DNA of 26,316 nucleotides from an uncultured Bacilli bacterium (GCA_948999435.1 CARJCM010000013.1:1-26316); one strand, 5' to 3'. Positions 1-8,173 are shown, counted from the stretch's first letter. Notes: a model not told the origin generated them from the sequence alone. A program made the numbers and translations.

Positions 1-28
1 TAAATTTATAGGCTTTATTTCTTAACAT
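1..28 (-). CDS. 5' end of an unknown gene, cut by the window edge
   Basis: An ATG at 28-26 begins a frame reading MLRNKAYKF before the edge of the window. It is preceded at a good distance by an AAGGGGG ribosome binding site and, further up, by a near-consensus promoter at 57-85. The product cannot be recognised from nine residues. It lies downstream of rpmF on the same strand but has its own promoter, after the rpmF terminator. Confidence 0.6.
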
Positions 29-56
29 TGATAAATCCCCCTTACTACTTAAAACC

Positions 57-85
57 AGTATATCAGAAGAATATATGTTTGTCAA
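57..85 (-). promoter_or_regulatory. Sigma-70-type promoter for the gene leaving the left edge
   Basis: On the minus strand: -35 TTGACA (80-85), 17-bp spacer, -10 TATACT (57-62). This is among the strongest promoters in the window. It lies between the rpmF terminator and the ATG at 28. Confidence 0.75.
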
Positions 86-129
86 TCAAATATTCGTATT
101 AATTTCAAATTATGCAATTTCCTATTAAA

Positions 130-153
130 TAAAAAAGTTAGATTTTTCTAACT
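130..153 (-). terminator. Intrinsic terminator of yceD-rpmF
   Basis: On the minus strand a 7-bp stem (AGTTAGA/TCTAACT, 147-153 and 136-142) with an AAAA loop is followed by a run of six T. The stem begins inside the TAG stop codon of rpmF, so stop codon and terminator overlap. Confidence 0.8.
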
Positions 154-340
154 ATTTTTCTTCTTCATTTGTTTTAATTACTTCTTGGTCTTTGTAATAA
201 CCACACTTTGTACATGCACGATGAGGTCTTAATGTAGTTCTACACTTAGGACACTTTGTTAGTGCTCCAACCTCTTTTTTTAAGTGAGTACGACGCATTC
301 TTTTTTTTGTTTTGCTTGTTCTTCTAAAAGGTACTGCCAT
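152..340 (-). CDS. rpmF: 50S ribosomal protein L32
   Basis: This 62-aa protein is the zinc-ribbon form of bL32, a component of the large ribosomal subunit. The N-terminus MAVPFRRTSK and the basic stretch around residues 12-22 are typical, and the ribbon cysteines are all present (C30, C33, C43, C46). The start at 340 has a strong GGAAGGAG site 7 nt upstream that overlaps the end of yceD. The 4-bp gap to yceD indicates one transcript, the usual yceD-rpmF arrangement in Gram-positive bacteria. A hairpin terminator overlaps the stop codon. Confidence 0.97.
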   Translation of the reverse strand: MAVPFRRTSKTKKRMRRTHLKKEVGALTKCPKCRTTLRPHRACTKCGYYKDQEVIKTNEEEK

Positions 341-344
341 AGTT

Positions 345-830
345 TCACTCCTTCCTTTCGTCTAATAGCTCTGTTAGTTTCGCGAGCCTTGGATCGATTT
401 CTTCATCGTTTTTATTACTCCCTAGGCTCCAACCATCACCACTTAACTTAGCATCTTTAGTGTTAGTTAGGTGCATAGGTACTTCCAAGACAATATTTTC
501 CCACAAAATCGCCATAATATCAAGTATATTTTGCTCTTTTTCGTAATATTCTTTAAAATATTCTTCATTTAAACTATATTCTTCATTAATTTTTATATTA
601 AAGGGATAGTCAATAGGTTCTAATGTGACACTATCTCGCAAAACCATTATTCCCTCTACATTTAAGTTTATTTCTAATATTTCAGCAGAATTATAATATA
701 TGTAACCTTTTAAATATGCTTCTTTTATATCTTTTATTTCTTTATTATGATATATACTTTTATCAAATTCTATTTTCTGATTATATTCAAATTTATCATT
801 TATTTCTAAATTATTTAATTCTATTTGCAT
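345..830 (-). CDS. yceD: YceD/DUF177 family protein
   Basis: This 161-aa protein is recognised by its position directly upstream of rpmF and by its C-terminal half, which contains PMHLT, SGDGW and an ending IDPRLAKLTELL typical of DUF177. The family is linked to large-subunit ribosome or 23S rRNA maturation; its exact activity is not settled. The cysteine pairs that many relatives carry before the IDPRL ending are absent: the segment reads SGDGWSLGSNKND. The start at 830 has a GGTGA-type site and a promoter at 849-877. It ends in TGA, which shows that TGA is a stop in this genome. Confidence 0.85.
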   Translation of the reverse strand: MQIELNNLEINDKFEYNQKIEFDKSIYHNKEIKDIKEAYLKGYIYYNSAEILEINLNVEGIMVLRDSVTLEPIDYPFNIKINEEYSLNEEYFKEYYEKEQNILDIMAILWENIVLEVPMHLTNTKDAKLSGDGWSLGSNKNDEEIDPRLAKLTELLDERKE

Positions 831-848
831 ACTTTTTTCACCAGTTAA

Positions 849-877
849 ATTATATAATATTTCTAAGCTTTTAACAA
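849..877 (-). promoter_or_regulatory. Promoter of yceD-rpmF
   Basis: Minus strand: -35 TTGTTA (872-877), 17-bp spacer, consensus -10 TATAAT (849-854), about 20 nt before the yceD ATG. Confidence 0.75.
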
Positions 878-898
878 GTTTTATAAAGCTTTTAAATT

Positions 899-919
899 AA
901 AAAACAACAATGTATGTTG
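899..919 (-). terminator. Terminator of the 185-aa membrane protein gene
   Basis: Minus strand: a short CAACA/TGTTG stem (915-919 and 905-909) with a 5-nt loop, followed by six T at 899-904. It lies about 30 bp after the stop codon at 949. The stem is only 5 bp, so moderate confidence. Confidence 0.55.
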
Positions 920-948
920 CTTTCCAATATTTCTCTAATTAATATATA

Positions 949-1506
949 TTATCTGTTAAAATGTTGTTCATCACCTAAATCTACATCTTCAGCTGTTATA
1001 TCAGGAATAACATTTTCTTCTAAAGACGGAAAATCTGGATTTTTGAATTTTGCTCTTGCTGCAAGTTCCTCTCTAGCTAATCTTTGCTTTTCAATAAGAG
1101 CTTGTCCTAATTGAATTCTTTCTTCTTGAGTTAAAGTTTGAATACTTCTATTTACCTCACTAGTTTCGATATCTTTTGCTCTATTATTTGTTTTATTAAT
1201 ATCAGAATCTCTTTCCTCTTCTGATATGTATAGTTGGTTAATTTTAGAAAGTGCTGTTAATCTATTAATATATTCTTTTCTATTGATTACTGCTTTAACT
1301 GCTTGGTAAGCAATAATCATATTTATCACTGGCACAAGTTCTAACATAATGCCAAGAATAGCAACTATTAATTCTAATAAACTGTATTTGTCACTTTTTT
1401 TAAATTTAAAACCATCACCTTCGGCTTTTTTAATTAATATTCTATTGAATATTCCAGCAATAATAACACTAGGAATAGTTGTTGCTAAATAAAAATTTAA
1501 AAACAT
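949..1506 (-). CDS. Small membrane protein of unknown function
   Basis: I do not recognise this 185-aa protein. It has two hydrophobic segments: about residues 5-27 (rich in I, V, A, G) and about 43-72 (ELIVAILGIMLELVPVI onward). A long polar, charged C-terminal tail follows (about 90-185), containing LTQEERIQLGQALIEKQR, likely helical, and an acidic end. The likely arrangement is a two-span membrane anchor with a soluble tail. The start at 1506 has AAGGGG at normal spacing and its own promoter at 1536-1564, so it is a single-gene unit. The frame on the opposite strand at 914-1114 is a shadow. Confidence 0.75.
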   Translation of the reverse strand: MFLNFYLATTIPSVIIAGIFNRILIKKAEGDGFKFKKSDKYSLLELIVAILGIMLELVPVINMIIAYQAVKAVINRKEYINRLTALSKINQLYISEEERDSDINKTNNRAKDIETSEVNRSIQTLTQEERIQLGQALIEKQRLAREELAARAKFKNPDFPSLEENVIPDITAEDVDLGDEQHFNR

Positions 1507-1535
1507 TATTTATTTCCCCTTTCTTTATGGCGGTT

Positions 1536-1564
1536 ATTTTAACACAAAAATTCGCAAATGTCAA
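1536..1564 (-). promoter_or_regulatory. Promoter of the 185-aa membrane protein gene
   Basis: Minus strand: consensus -35 TTGACA (1559-1564), 17-bp spacer, -10 TAAAAT (1536-1541), about 30 nt before the ATG at 1506. Confidence 0.75.
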
Positions 1565-1760
1565 TTAGAACTTGCATTTTATCTTGTATTTATTATTGCA
1601 TTTTATCTTGTATTTATATTATTTTTCATAAGTTGCATTTTACATTTTAACTAACTTATAGCATACAATTTTTTTATAAGTTACATTACATTTTAACTAT
1701 CTTTTACACTAACAAATAATAATAAGCTAAAAATAATAAATCAAAAATTAAAATTTAATT
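1565..1760. repeat. AT-rich intergenic region with a 24-bp tandem repeat and related copies
   Basis: The 1507-1817 gap between divergent genes holds no ORF. Two almost identical 24-bp units starting TTGCATTTTATCTTG lie at 1572-1595 and 1596-1619. A third partial match (TTGCATTTTACATTTTAAC) lies near 1633-1651, and a diverged block TATAAGTTACATTACATTTT lies near 1674. ATAAGTT near 1628 and AACTTAT near 1653 also form inverted arms. The only other elements are the leftward promoter at 1536-1564 and a probable -10 (TATACT, 1795-1800) for tmcAL. Confidence 0.7.
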
Positions 1761-1817
1761 TTGTTTTTTTAAAGATTTTATTTTATTTTTTTGATATACT
1801 TATTAAGTGGTGATTAA

Positions 1818-2930
1818 ATGGACGCGGTTGGTATAATTTGTGAATATAATCCTTTTCATAAAGGTCATATTTATCATATAGAACAAACTAAAAAATTATT
1901 TCCTGGTAAAACTTTAATCTTAGTTTTAAATGGTTATTTTTTGGAACGTGGTGAAGTTAGTATTTTATCTAAAGAAAATAAAACTATGTTGTCTTTACTT
2001 TATGGTGTTGATTTAATTGTAGAACTTCCTTTTATTTTTGGTACTCAAAGCGCTGATATCTTCGCTGATGCTTCCGTTAAAATATTAAATCATTTGGCCT
2101 GTAAAACCATAGTCTTTGGTAGTGAGTCTAATAATATTGAAGCATTAGAACGTGTTGCTAAAATGCAAGACTCTAAAGAATACAATTTAAAAGTAAAAGA
2201 ATTCTTAGATCAAGGAGTTAATTATCCGACTGCTCTTGCTAAAGCTTTAAATACTTCTGAAGATATTTTTAATCCTAATGATTTACTTGGTATTTCTTAT
2301 ATAAAAGCAATATATAAAAATAAATTTGATATTACCCCTATTACTATTGAGCGAACTAGTAATTACCATGATCTTGATAGTAATAAAGAAATAATTAGTG
2401 CTAGTAATATTCGAAATAAACTTAAAAATAAAGAAGATATTTCGCTATTTGTTCCTAGGAAAGTTATTAATGGTATTGAAAATATTTGTTTAAATGATTT
2501 CTTTCCTTTTATTAAATATAAAATTCTAACTGATTATGATTTGAGTAAATATTTAACTGTGGATGAAGGGATTGAATATCGCTTAAAAGAAAAAATAATG
2601 GAAGCTAAAAATGTTGATGAATTTATAAAACTCGTTAAAACTAAAAGATATACTTATAATAAAATATCTAGAATGCTTATTCATATATTAATTGGTGTTC
2701 CTAAAAATATTAATGAACTTGCTAATATTGATTATATTAGAGTTCTTGGTTTTAATAAAAATGGTAGAGCTTATTTACATGATTTGAAAGATTTAGATAT
2801 AGGCCTTGTTCCTATTCCTAATACTCTAACTTATAAATATGAAATGATAGCTGCTAATATATATAGTTTAGTTAGCAAAAATAAAATTATGAATTTTGAA
2901 AAAAGCAATAAACCGATTTTCTTTGATTAG
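1818..2930 (+). CDS. tmcAL: tRNA(Met) cytidine acetate ligase
   Basis: This 370-aa protein matches the YlbM/TmcAL family, which in Bacillus activates acetate with ATP and acetylates C34 of the elongator tRNA-Met wobble position. The nucleotidyltransferase-fold signature is at the N-terminus: GIICEYNPFHKGH, with the HxGH motif at about residues 14-17. Further typical segments are LNGYFLERGE, IVELPF and a SASNIRNKL-type signature (ISASNIRNKL). Length is close to the usual 380-420 aa. The start has a GGTGAT site and a TATACT -10 at 1795-1800, without a clear -35. The last codons and stop overlap the convergent dinD-like gene by 4 bp, and a hairpin inside both coding ends probably terminates both. 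Confidence 0.92.
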   Translation: MDAVGIICEYNPFHKGHIYHIEQTKKLFPGKTLILVLNGYFLERGEVSILSKENKTMLSLLYGVDLIVELPFIFGTQSADIFADASVKILNHLACKTIVFGSESNNIEALERVAKMQDSKEYNLKVKEFLDQGVNYPTALAKALNTSEDIFNPNDLLGISYIKAIYKNKFDITPITIERTSNYHDLDSNKEIISASNIRNKLKNKEDISLFVPRKVINGIENICLNDFFPFIKYKILTDYDLSKYLTVDEGIEYRLKEKIMEAKNVDEFIKLVKTKRYTYNKISRMLIHILIGVPKNINELANIDYIRVLGFNKNGRAYLHDLKDLDIGLVPIPNTLTYKYEMIAANIYSLVSKNKIMNFEKSNKPIFFD

Positions 2931-2942
2931 TTTATTGCTTTT
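2901..2942. terminator. Bidirectional terminator embedded in two overlapping coding ends
   Basis: A perfect 13-bp inverted repeat (AAAAGCAATAAAC at 2901-2913, GTTTATTGCTTTT at 2930-2942) encloses a 16-nt loop. T runs lie beyond both arms: TTTTATTTT on the + strand and TTTTTT on the minus strand. One arm is in the last codons of tmcAL and the other in the last codons of the dinD-like gene. Their stop codons (2928-2930 and 2927-2929) sit at the edge of the loop. Confidence 0.8.
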
Positions 2943-3802
2943 ATTTTAGTTAAATATAAATATGTACTGCCTCCATTTATTTTTTTTAGTTCTTTCTTTT
3001 CTAATTCCTTTAATGATTTTTTTGGTGTAGGTAAATCTTCTGGCATAGTTCCTCCTGCTTCTTTTATTGAATTTCTAACAATTGCCCCTACTTTATGATG
3101 AGCATCGCTAGCACTCTTTTCACCTTTAATATTTTCATTTTGAATTTTTTGTTTAGCTAACATAATACGAAACTCATTAGCTATAAGTTCATCACTACAC
3201 ATATTATCAAGTATTTCTTCACGATATCTTAATCCTTTTCTTTTGGCTATATCATCAGCAGTTTCGCCATTATATAAACCTTTATATCCAGCATTATGAA
3301 ATTCTCCAAAATTTTTAACGCCAACATCTCTAGCAGTCCTGTTTAAATCATAATTATTCTTTTTAATTACTTTTCTTTTTCGTAATCTTTTTTCATCTTC
3401 TGATAAGTTATCATATTCTTTTAAGTACTCCTCTGTAAGTTCTGCTTTTCTAGTTTGAATTGCAAAATAAGTTTGACCTAGAGCAATCTCAATTTTCCTT
3501 GAATCGCCATTCTGGACAATAAGATAGCACGCATAACGACTAAGCTTATAGTCACAAATTGGTTTAGTTGTTGCACCAGCCTTTACGATTTTCCTGAGGT
3601 CAGGAAAATGGTCTTCAACATTGTATTTACTACTTATACAACTTATTTTAGCTTTCTCAATTGTTTTATTAAAATTTTCCCATTTTGTATATTTCAAAGC
3701 TTTCATCAGTTCTCTAGCTTCCCAGTATTCTACACCATCCTCATCAATATGTTTAATACTTTCAAATATATTTTCTTGATATTTTTGTATTTTTTCTTCC
3801 AT
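2927..3802 (-). CDS. dinD: DinD-like DNA-damage-inducible protein
   Basis: This 291-aa protein resembles DNA-damage-inducible protein D. It has an N-terminal BRO-N-like region (EDGVEYWEARELMKALKYTKWENF), then DYKLSRYACYLIVQNGD, LGQTYFAIQTRKAEL and the C-terminal GGTMPEDLPTPKKSLKELE segment typical of the family. E. coli DinD is of similar size and interferes with RecA function after DNA damage. Here the promoter (3841-3869) shows no Gram-positive LexA box (CGAAC-N4-GTTCG), so damage induction is not supported by the sequence. The start at 3802 has GGAGG about 9 nt upstream. It is a single-gene unit convergent with tmcAL. Family members often lie in accessory DNA, but composition here matches the neighbours. 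Confidence 0.85.
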   Translation of the reverse strand: MEEKIQKYQENIFESIKHIDEDGVEYWEARELMKALKYTKWENFNKTIEKAKISCISSKYNVEDHFPDLRKIVKAGATTKPICDYKLSRYACYLIVQNGDSRKIEIALGQTYFAIQTRKAELTEEYLKEYDNLSEDEKRLRKRKVIKKNNYDLNRTARDVGVKNFGEFHNAGYKGLYNGETADDIAKRKGLRYREEILDNMCSDELIANEFRIMLAKQKIQNENIKGEKSASDAHHKVGAIVRNSIKEAGGTMPEDLPTPKKSLKELEKKELKKINGGSTYLYLTKIKAIN

Positions 3803-3840
3803 TTACCAATACCTCCATTCATACAAATTTATCTAGTGTA

Positions 3841-3869
3841 ATTATACAATTCATTTTACTAATAGCCAA
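3841..3869 (-). promoter_or_regulatory. Promoter of the dinD-like gene
   Basis: Minus strand: -35 TTGGCT (3864-3869), 17-bp spacer, consensus -10 TATAAT (3841-3846). The -35 touches the T run of the mutM terminator. No SOS box is seen. Confidence 0.7.
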
Positions 3870-3893
3870 AAAAACAAGAAGAAATTCTTCTTA
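3868..3893 (-). terminator. Terminator of polA-mutM
   Basis: Minus strand: AAGAAG/CTTCTT stem (3887-3892 and 3876-3881) with a 5-nt loop, followed by G and seven T (3868-3874). The stem begins within the TAA stop codon of mutM. Confidence 0.75.
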
Positions 3894-4709
3894 TTTTTGA
3901 CATTTTGGACAAAAATATGTACTTCTACCACCTATTTTGATGTTTTTTATAGGAGTACTACATATACTACATGGCTCTCCTTCTTTTTTATGGACTTTTA
4001 AATTTTGTTGGAATCTTCCTGTTACTCCTAAACTGGATGTGTAACTCTTAATCGTTGTTCCTCCCATTTTAATCGCTTCTTTTATTATTTCATTAGAACC
4101 TTTGACTATTAATTCACATTCCTCTTTCGTAATAGAACTTGCAGGTCTTTCAGGATTTATTTTAGCATAAAACATTACTTCATTAACATAAATGTTTCCA
4201 AGACCACTAATAATAGTTTGGTCTAATAAAACTGATTTTATTGGTAATTTTTTATTTTTAAATTTTTCTAATAAATAAGTACTAGTTAACCCTTTTTCTC
4301 CAGGTTCAAATCCTTGTTTGGCTATACTTTCAGTAGTACTAAGTTCTTCTTTATTGATTAAGTTCATACGGCCAAATTTTCTTGTATCTTCATATCTTAA
4401 AGTAGTATTATCTTCAAAATAAATAGTTACATGTTCGTGCTTGCCTTTTGTCTCTTTATCATCTTTGATAAAAAACTTTCCTTCCATACGAAGATGGGAT
4501 AATAAATACTTATTATTAGTTTCAAATATTAACCATTTTCCTCTTCTTTTTATATCAATAAAACTATCTCCAATTAAACTACTAGCAAACTTGTTAATAT
4601 CACTTTCAATCATATTTTTATAATGAACTTTTACATCAGTTATTTTTTTATTTAAGATTCTACCTTTTAAAGTGTTTCTTACGGTTTCTACTTCTGCAAT
4701 CTCTGGCAT
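3891..4709 (-). CDS. mutM: Formamidopyrimidine-DNA glycosylase (Fpg)
   Basis: This 272-aa bifunctional DNA glycosylase/AP lyase removes 8-oxoguanine and formamidopyrimidines. The catalytic N-terminus MPE is present (P2 is the Schiff-base nucleophile, E3 the general acid), with K58 in RRGKWL, QTIISGLGNIYVNEVMFYA, and the C-terminal zinc finger with C247, C250, C267 and C270. R262 within GGRSTYFC matches the DNA-contacting arginine. The start at 4709 has AAAAGGAG 7 nt upstream. It follows polA by 17 bp, a common repair-gene pairing in Bacillota, and shares its terminator at 3868-3893. Confidence 0.96.
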   Translation of the reverse strand: MPEIAEVETVRNTLKGRILNKKITDVKVHYKNMIESDINKFASSLIGDSFIDIKRRGKWLIFETNNKYLLSHLRMEGKFFIKDDKETKGKHEHVTIYFEDNTTLRYEDTRKFGRMNLINKEELSTTESIAKQGFEPGEKGLTSTYLLEKFKNKKLPIKSVLLDQTIISGLGNIYVNEVMFYAKINPERPASSITKEECELIVKGSNEIIKEAIKMGGTTIKSYTSSLGVTGRFQQNLKVHKKEGEPCSICSTPIKNIKIGGRSTYFCPKCQK

Positions 4710-4726
4710 ATTAATTCTCCTTTTAT

Positions 4727-7303
4727 TTATTTTGCTTCATATAAATCTTTACCTTTAGCTATACCAACTTTTAATGGTACTGATAATTCAATTACATTTT
4801 CCATAACATTTTTAACAATTTCGGTTACTTGTTCTTCCTCTTCTTTAATAGTATCTATTACAAGCTCATCATGGATTTGTAAAACCATTTTACTTTTTAT
4901 ATTGGCTTTTTTAAATTCTTCAAAAACTAAGACCATAGCTTTTTTAATAATATCTGCGCTTGTTCCTTGGATAGGCGTGTTAAGAGCTATACGTTCTCCA
5001 CTACTTCTAATCATATAATTCTTGTTGTTTAATTCTTCAATTGTTCTTTTACGATTAAATAATGTCCTGACACTTCCAGTTTCATATGCTTCTTTTACAA
5101 TGTTGTCCATATAATTTTTAACACCTGGATATAATTCATAATATTTATTTATAAATTCTTGCGCTTGTTTTCGGTCTATGTTTAAATTCTCACCTAATCC
5201 AAAACCACTTATTCCATATACAATTCCAAATATTACTGCTTTGGCTGTACTACGCATTAATTTGGTGACATCACACTCTTCGACACCATAGATATCAGCG
5301 GCTACTTTTGTATGTATATCTTGACCATTTTTAAAAGCTTCGATTAGTTCTTTGGAATCAGATATGTGAGCTAATATTCGAAGTTCTATCTGACTATAAT
5401 CTATACTTAAGAATAAATCATTACTTGGTATAAAGGCTCTTCTTACTTTTCTTCCTTCTTCTCCTCTTATAGGAATATTTTGTAGGTTTGGTTCAACACT
5501 TGATAATCTTCCAGTTCTAGTTAATGTTTGCTTAAATATTGTATGGATTTTATTATCAGGAAATTTGGCATTTTCTAAACTGATTGTATACGTTGATAGT
5601 ATCTTACTAAAATTTCGATACTCTAATATTAAACTTATTATTGGATGTCTATCTATTAATTTTTTTAAGGTATCAGCATCAGTTTTATATCCTTTTTGAG
5701 TTTTCTTACCAACTGCGATACCTAATTTACCATATATGACTTCACCTAATTGTTTAGGACTACTAATATTAAAAACACATCCTGCCATATTATATATTTC
5801 TTTAGTTATTATTTCAAGTTTTGCTTCTGCTTCAGCTTTTATTTCATCTAATATATTACTGTCAATTGGTACACCAATATACTCCATATCTGCTAAAACA
5901 TAAGTAAGTGGCATTTCAATATTTGCAAATAACTCATACATTGCTTCTTTTTTTAATTCATTTATATAAGTATCTCTTGTATCATAAATAAATCTTGATT
6001 TTAATACTATTTCTTTTTTTAATTTTTCTTTGTCTGCAAAATTATTTTTGGCATTATTTTCATAAAATTCAACACTATACATTTGTGGGTTCATTAAATA
6101 GGCAATATCATCTTTCGTAAAGGCATTTACTAGATAAGCAGCAATCATTAAATCATAATTTACAGGCGCTAATTCTAAATTATTTCGACGCATTATTATT
6201 TCTAAAGCCTTAGCATTATATGTATAAACTACTTTGCCTTTTAACAAAGGAATTAAGTCTTTTAACATACTACTTTCTATATAATAGTTGTTTTCCTTAT
6301 CACTTACTCCTATTCCTAAAATATTTCCTTTGTGATAGTTCTCTTCATCTAATTCAAGATATATACTAACTTCATTACCAAGTTCTATTTCGTTTATGTC
6401 TTTTATTTCTTTAAATTCGATATTTTTTTCTTCTGTACTTTTTCGGTCAAAGTTTTTTAAAAGAGAGTAAAATTCTAATTCTTCATAAATACTTGCTAGT
6501 TCTTTTTCATTTGTTTCTAAATATTTAATACCTTCAAATTCAATATCAAGTGGTACTTCACGATAAATGGTTGCTATTTCTTTACTCATAAAAGCATTTT
6601 CTTTGTCTGTTTCTAATTTTTCTCTTGTTTTACCTTTGATATTTTCAATGTTTTCATATATTCCTTCTAATGAACCATATTCTTGTAATAACTTTAAAGC
6701 TGTTTTATCGCCAATTCCTTTAACTCCAGGGATATTATCTGATGAATCACCAGCGAGTGCTTTTAAATCAATAATTTTAATAGGTTCTATACCCCAATCT
6801 AGTAAAAAGGTCTCAGGATTATATCTAATATAATCTTTTTGTTTTAATAATTTAACATCTACTACAGGACTGATTAATTGTAATAAATCTCTATCACTTG
6901 AAACTATAGTTGCATATACCTCAGGGTCTTCATCAGCCATACGAGCTAACGTTCCTATTATATCATCTGCTTCATATGGCGCTAATTCTAAATATTTTAT
7001 TCCCATAGCTGTTAATATGTCTCTTGCTATAGGCATTTGCATTTTTAATTCATCAGGAGTAGCACTTCTTCCCTCTTTATAAAAATCATATTTTTCTTTT
7101 CGAAAGTTTTTTCCTATATCAAAAGCTACTGCAATATACTCTGGCTTTTCTTCATTAATTATTTTATTCATCATACTTACAAAACCATATAAAGCATTTG
7201 TTGGAAATCCTTTGCTGTTTTTCATAATATTGCCAGAATATGCAGTAGCATAATAACTTCTAAACATTAAATTATTACCATCTACTAATATTACTCTCTT
7301 CAT
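4727..7303 (-). CDS. polA: DNA polymerase I
   Basis: This 858-aa family A polymerase serves Okazaki fragment maturation and excision repair. The N-terminal 5'-nuclease domain (about 1-290) has DGNNLMFRSYYA, PYEADDIIGTLA, VSSDRDLLQLI and DSSDNIPGVKGIGDKTA. The C-terminal polymerase domain has VEPNLQNIPIRG, DYSQIELRILAHIS (motif A), KAVIFGIVYGISGFG (motif B, O-helix) and QIHDELVID (motif C). The middle 3'-5' exonuclease domain lacks the metal-binding acidic residues: the DxE position reads SIYLELDE and the next site YNAKALE. Proofreading is therefore predicted inactive, as in many Gram-positive relatives. A TATAAT -10 at 7322-7327 and an AGGTGA site precede the start. Confidence 0.97.
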   Translation of the reverse strand: MKRVILVDGNNLMFRSYYATAYSGNIMKNSKGFPTNALYGFVSMMNKIINEEKPEYIAVAFDIGKNFRKEKYDFYKEGRSATPDELKMQMPIARDILTAMGIKYLELAPYEADDIIGTLARMADEDPEVYATIVSSDRDLLQLISPVVDVKLLKQKDYIRYNPETFLLDWGIEPIKIIDLKALAGDSSDNIPGVKGIGDKTALKLLQEYGSLEGIYENIENIKGKTREKLETDKENAFMSKEIATIYREVPLDIEFEGIKYLETNEKELASIYEELEFYSLLKNFDRKSTEEKNIEFKEIKDINEIELGNEVSIYLELDEENYHKGNILGIGVSDKENNYYIESSMLKDLIPLLKGKVVYTYNAKALEIIMRRNNLELAPVNYDLMIAAYLVNAFTKDDIAYLMNPQMYSVEFYENNAKNNFADKEKLKKEIVLKSRFIYDTRDTYINELKKEAMYELFANIEMPLTYVLADMEYIGVPIDSNILDEIKAEAEAKLEIITKEIYNMAGCVFNISSPKQLGEVIYGKLGIAVGKKTQKGYKTDADTLKKLIDRHPIISLILEYRNFSKILSTYTISLENAKFPDNKIHTIFKQTLTRTGRLSSVEPNLQNIPIRGEEGRKVRRAFIPSNDLFLSIDYSQIELRILAHISDSKELIEAFKNGQDIHTKVAADIYGVEECDVTKLMRSTAKAVIFGIVYGISGFGLGENLNIDRKQAQEFINKYYELYPGVKNYMDNIVKEAYETGSVRTLFNRKRTIEELNNKNYMIRSSGERIALNTPIQGTSADIIKKAMVLVFEEFKKANIKSKMVLQIHDELVIDTIKEEEEQVTEIVKNVMENVIELSVPLKVGIAKGKDLYEAK

Positions 7304-7342
7304 TCTACATCACCTAAGTTAATTATACACTAAAACATAACA

Positions 7343-7368
7343 TAATAAAAGAAAGTTTGACACTTTCT
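7343..7368 (-). terminator. Hairpin after the kinase-like pseudogene
   Basis: Minus strand: AGAAAGT/ACTTTCT 7-bp stem (7362-7368 and 7350-7356), loop 7357-7361, then TTTATTATG. The T tract is weak. It begins just after the stop codon at 7373. Confidence 0.55.
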
Positions 7369-7372
7369 TAAT

Positions 7373-8118
7373 TTATAATTCTAATAAACGCATATAAGAA
7401 GTTTCGCTCTTTTCTTTATCAACTAAACTCCTTGCTTCTTCTAAAGTTTTTATTTCTTTACCTACTAACTCAGATAAATACTTTTTTAATTCTTTGATAA
7501 ATTCTATGATAGATATACCACAACCTAATGATTTATACATACTATTTAAAAAATGATTGTCTTTTATTACTTCTTCAAATATACCACTTACTAAAAAGAA
7601 AACTATTGATAAATTAAATTGCGACAAATTAGTTAATAAAATTTTTGTGTAGTCTTCTTGACTCTTTGAATATTCAAGTGTATCTACTATATAGAACTTA
7701 TTACCTAACATAATATTATATAACATATCAAAGATTTTGATATGTTATTTTGATATAAGTTCAATTTCTTTTAAAGCTAGTTCACAAAGTGATAATAACC
7801 AATTAATATCTAATGTTAAAGGATTTATTTTGTATAAGTTTTGAGCATTAACATATCTCGTCATATCTCCAATTACTACTCCATTTAGTTTTATTACATC
7901 TTTTGGGAAGATTATCATATTCGTTTTAATATCTTTGAATGCTAATATATCACTTTCTGTTAAGATAACATCTTCATCATCTGGGTCTAAAAAGCTAAAA
8001 TATAATTTATATACTAATTCTTTTTCTTTATCTACATAACATTTTCTTGACTACCTTCGTCTAAATATGTACACTTTTTTAAAAAATCATATACTTCTTC
8101 ACGTGTTTTGAATTCCAT
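7373..8118 (-). pseudogene. Decayed protein-kinase-like gene (frameshift plus nonsense)
   Basis: Three open segments join into one protein of about 245 residues. From the ATG at 8118 (AAGGGG site, promoter at 8143-8171) it reads MEFKTREEVYDFLKKCTYLD and hits TAG at 8034-8032. A shift of frame near 8050-8040 continues as CYVDKEKELVYKLYFSF down to TAA at 7747-7745. In the same frame after that stop it continues HIKIFDMLYNIMLGNKFYIV to the normal end at 7373. A glycine/serine loop (LDEGSQ), a VYK lysine and FYIVDTLEYSK suggest the N- and C-lobes of a eukaryotic-like kinase fold; that family call is from recall and only moderately sure. The 117-aa frame starting at 7726 has no ribosome binding site and is the C-terminal remnant, not a separate gene. 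Assembly error is an alternative. Confidence 0.7.
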
Positions 8119-8142
8119 AATACCCCTTCTTTTTGGAACTGT

Positions 8143-8171
8143 ATCATATCATAATTTATCTCAAAAGTCAA
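8143..8171 (-). promoter_or_regulatory. Promoter of the kinase-like pseudogene
   Basis: Minus strand: -35 TTGACT (8166-8171), 17-bp spacer, -10 TATGAT (8143-8148). It appears intact although the gene behind it is broken. Confidence 0.65.
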
Positions 8172-8173
8172 AA

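Noticed and set aside
345..347. Mycoplasma-type code with TGA as Trp
   Set aside because: yceD and the P-loop gene end at TGA at the expected family lengths, and tryptophans are encoded by TGG.
1565..1700. Possible CRISPR array from the repeated TTGCATTTTATC units
   Set aside because: The 24-bp units are directly adjacent with no spacers, only two are intact, and no cas genes are present.
3803..3870. LexA/SOS box for the dinD-like gene
   Set aside because: No CGAAC-N4-GTTCG-like sequence is found near the promoter.
4727..7303. Loss of proofreading residues in PolA as a novelty
   Set aside because: An inactive 3'-5' exonuclease domain is common in polymerase I of Gram-positive bacteria.
7373..7726. 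Independent 117-aa gene
   Set aside because: It has no ribosome binding site, and its frame continues upstream through a single TAA into a kinase-like N-lobe; it is part of a pseudogene.
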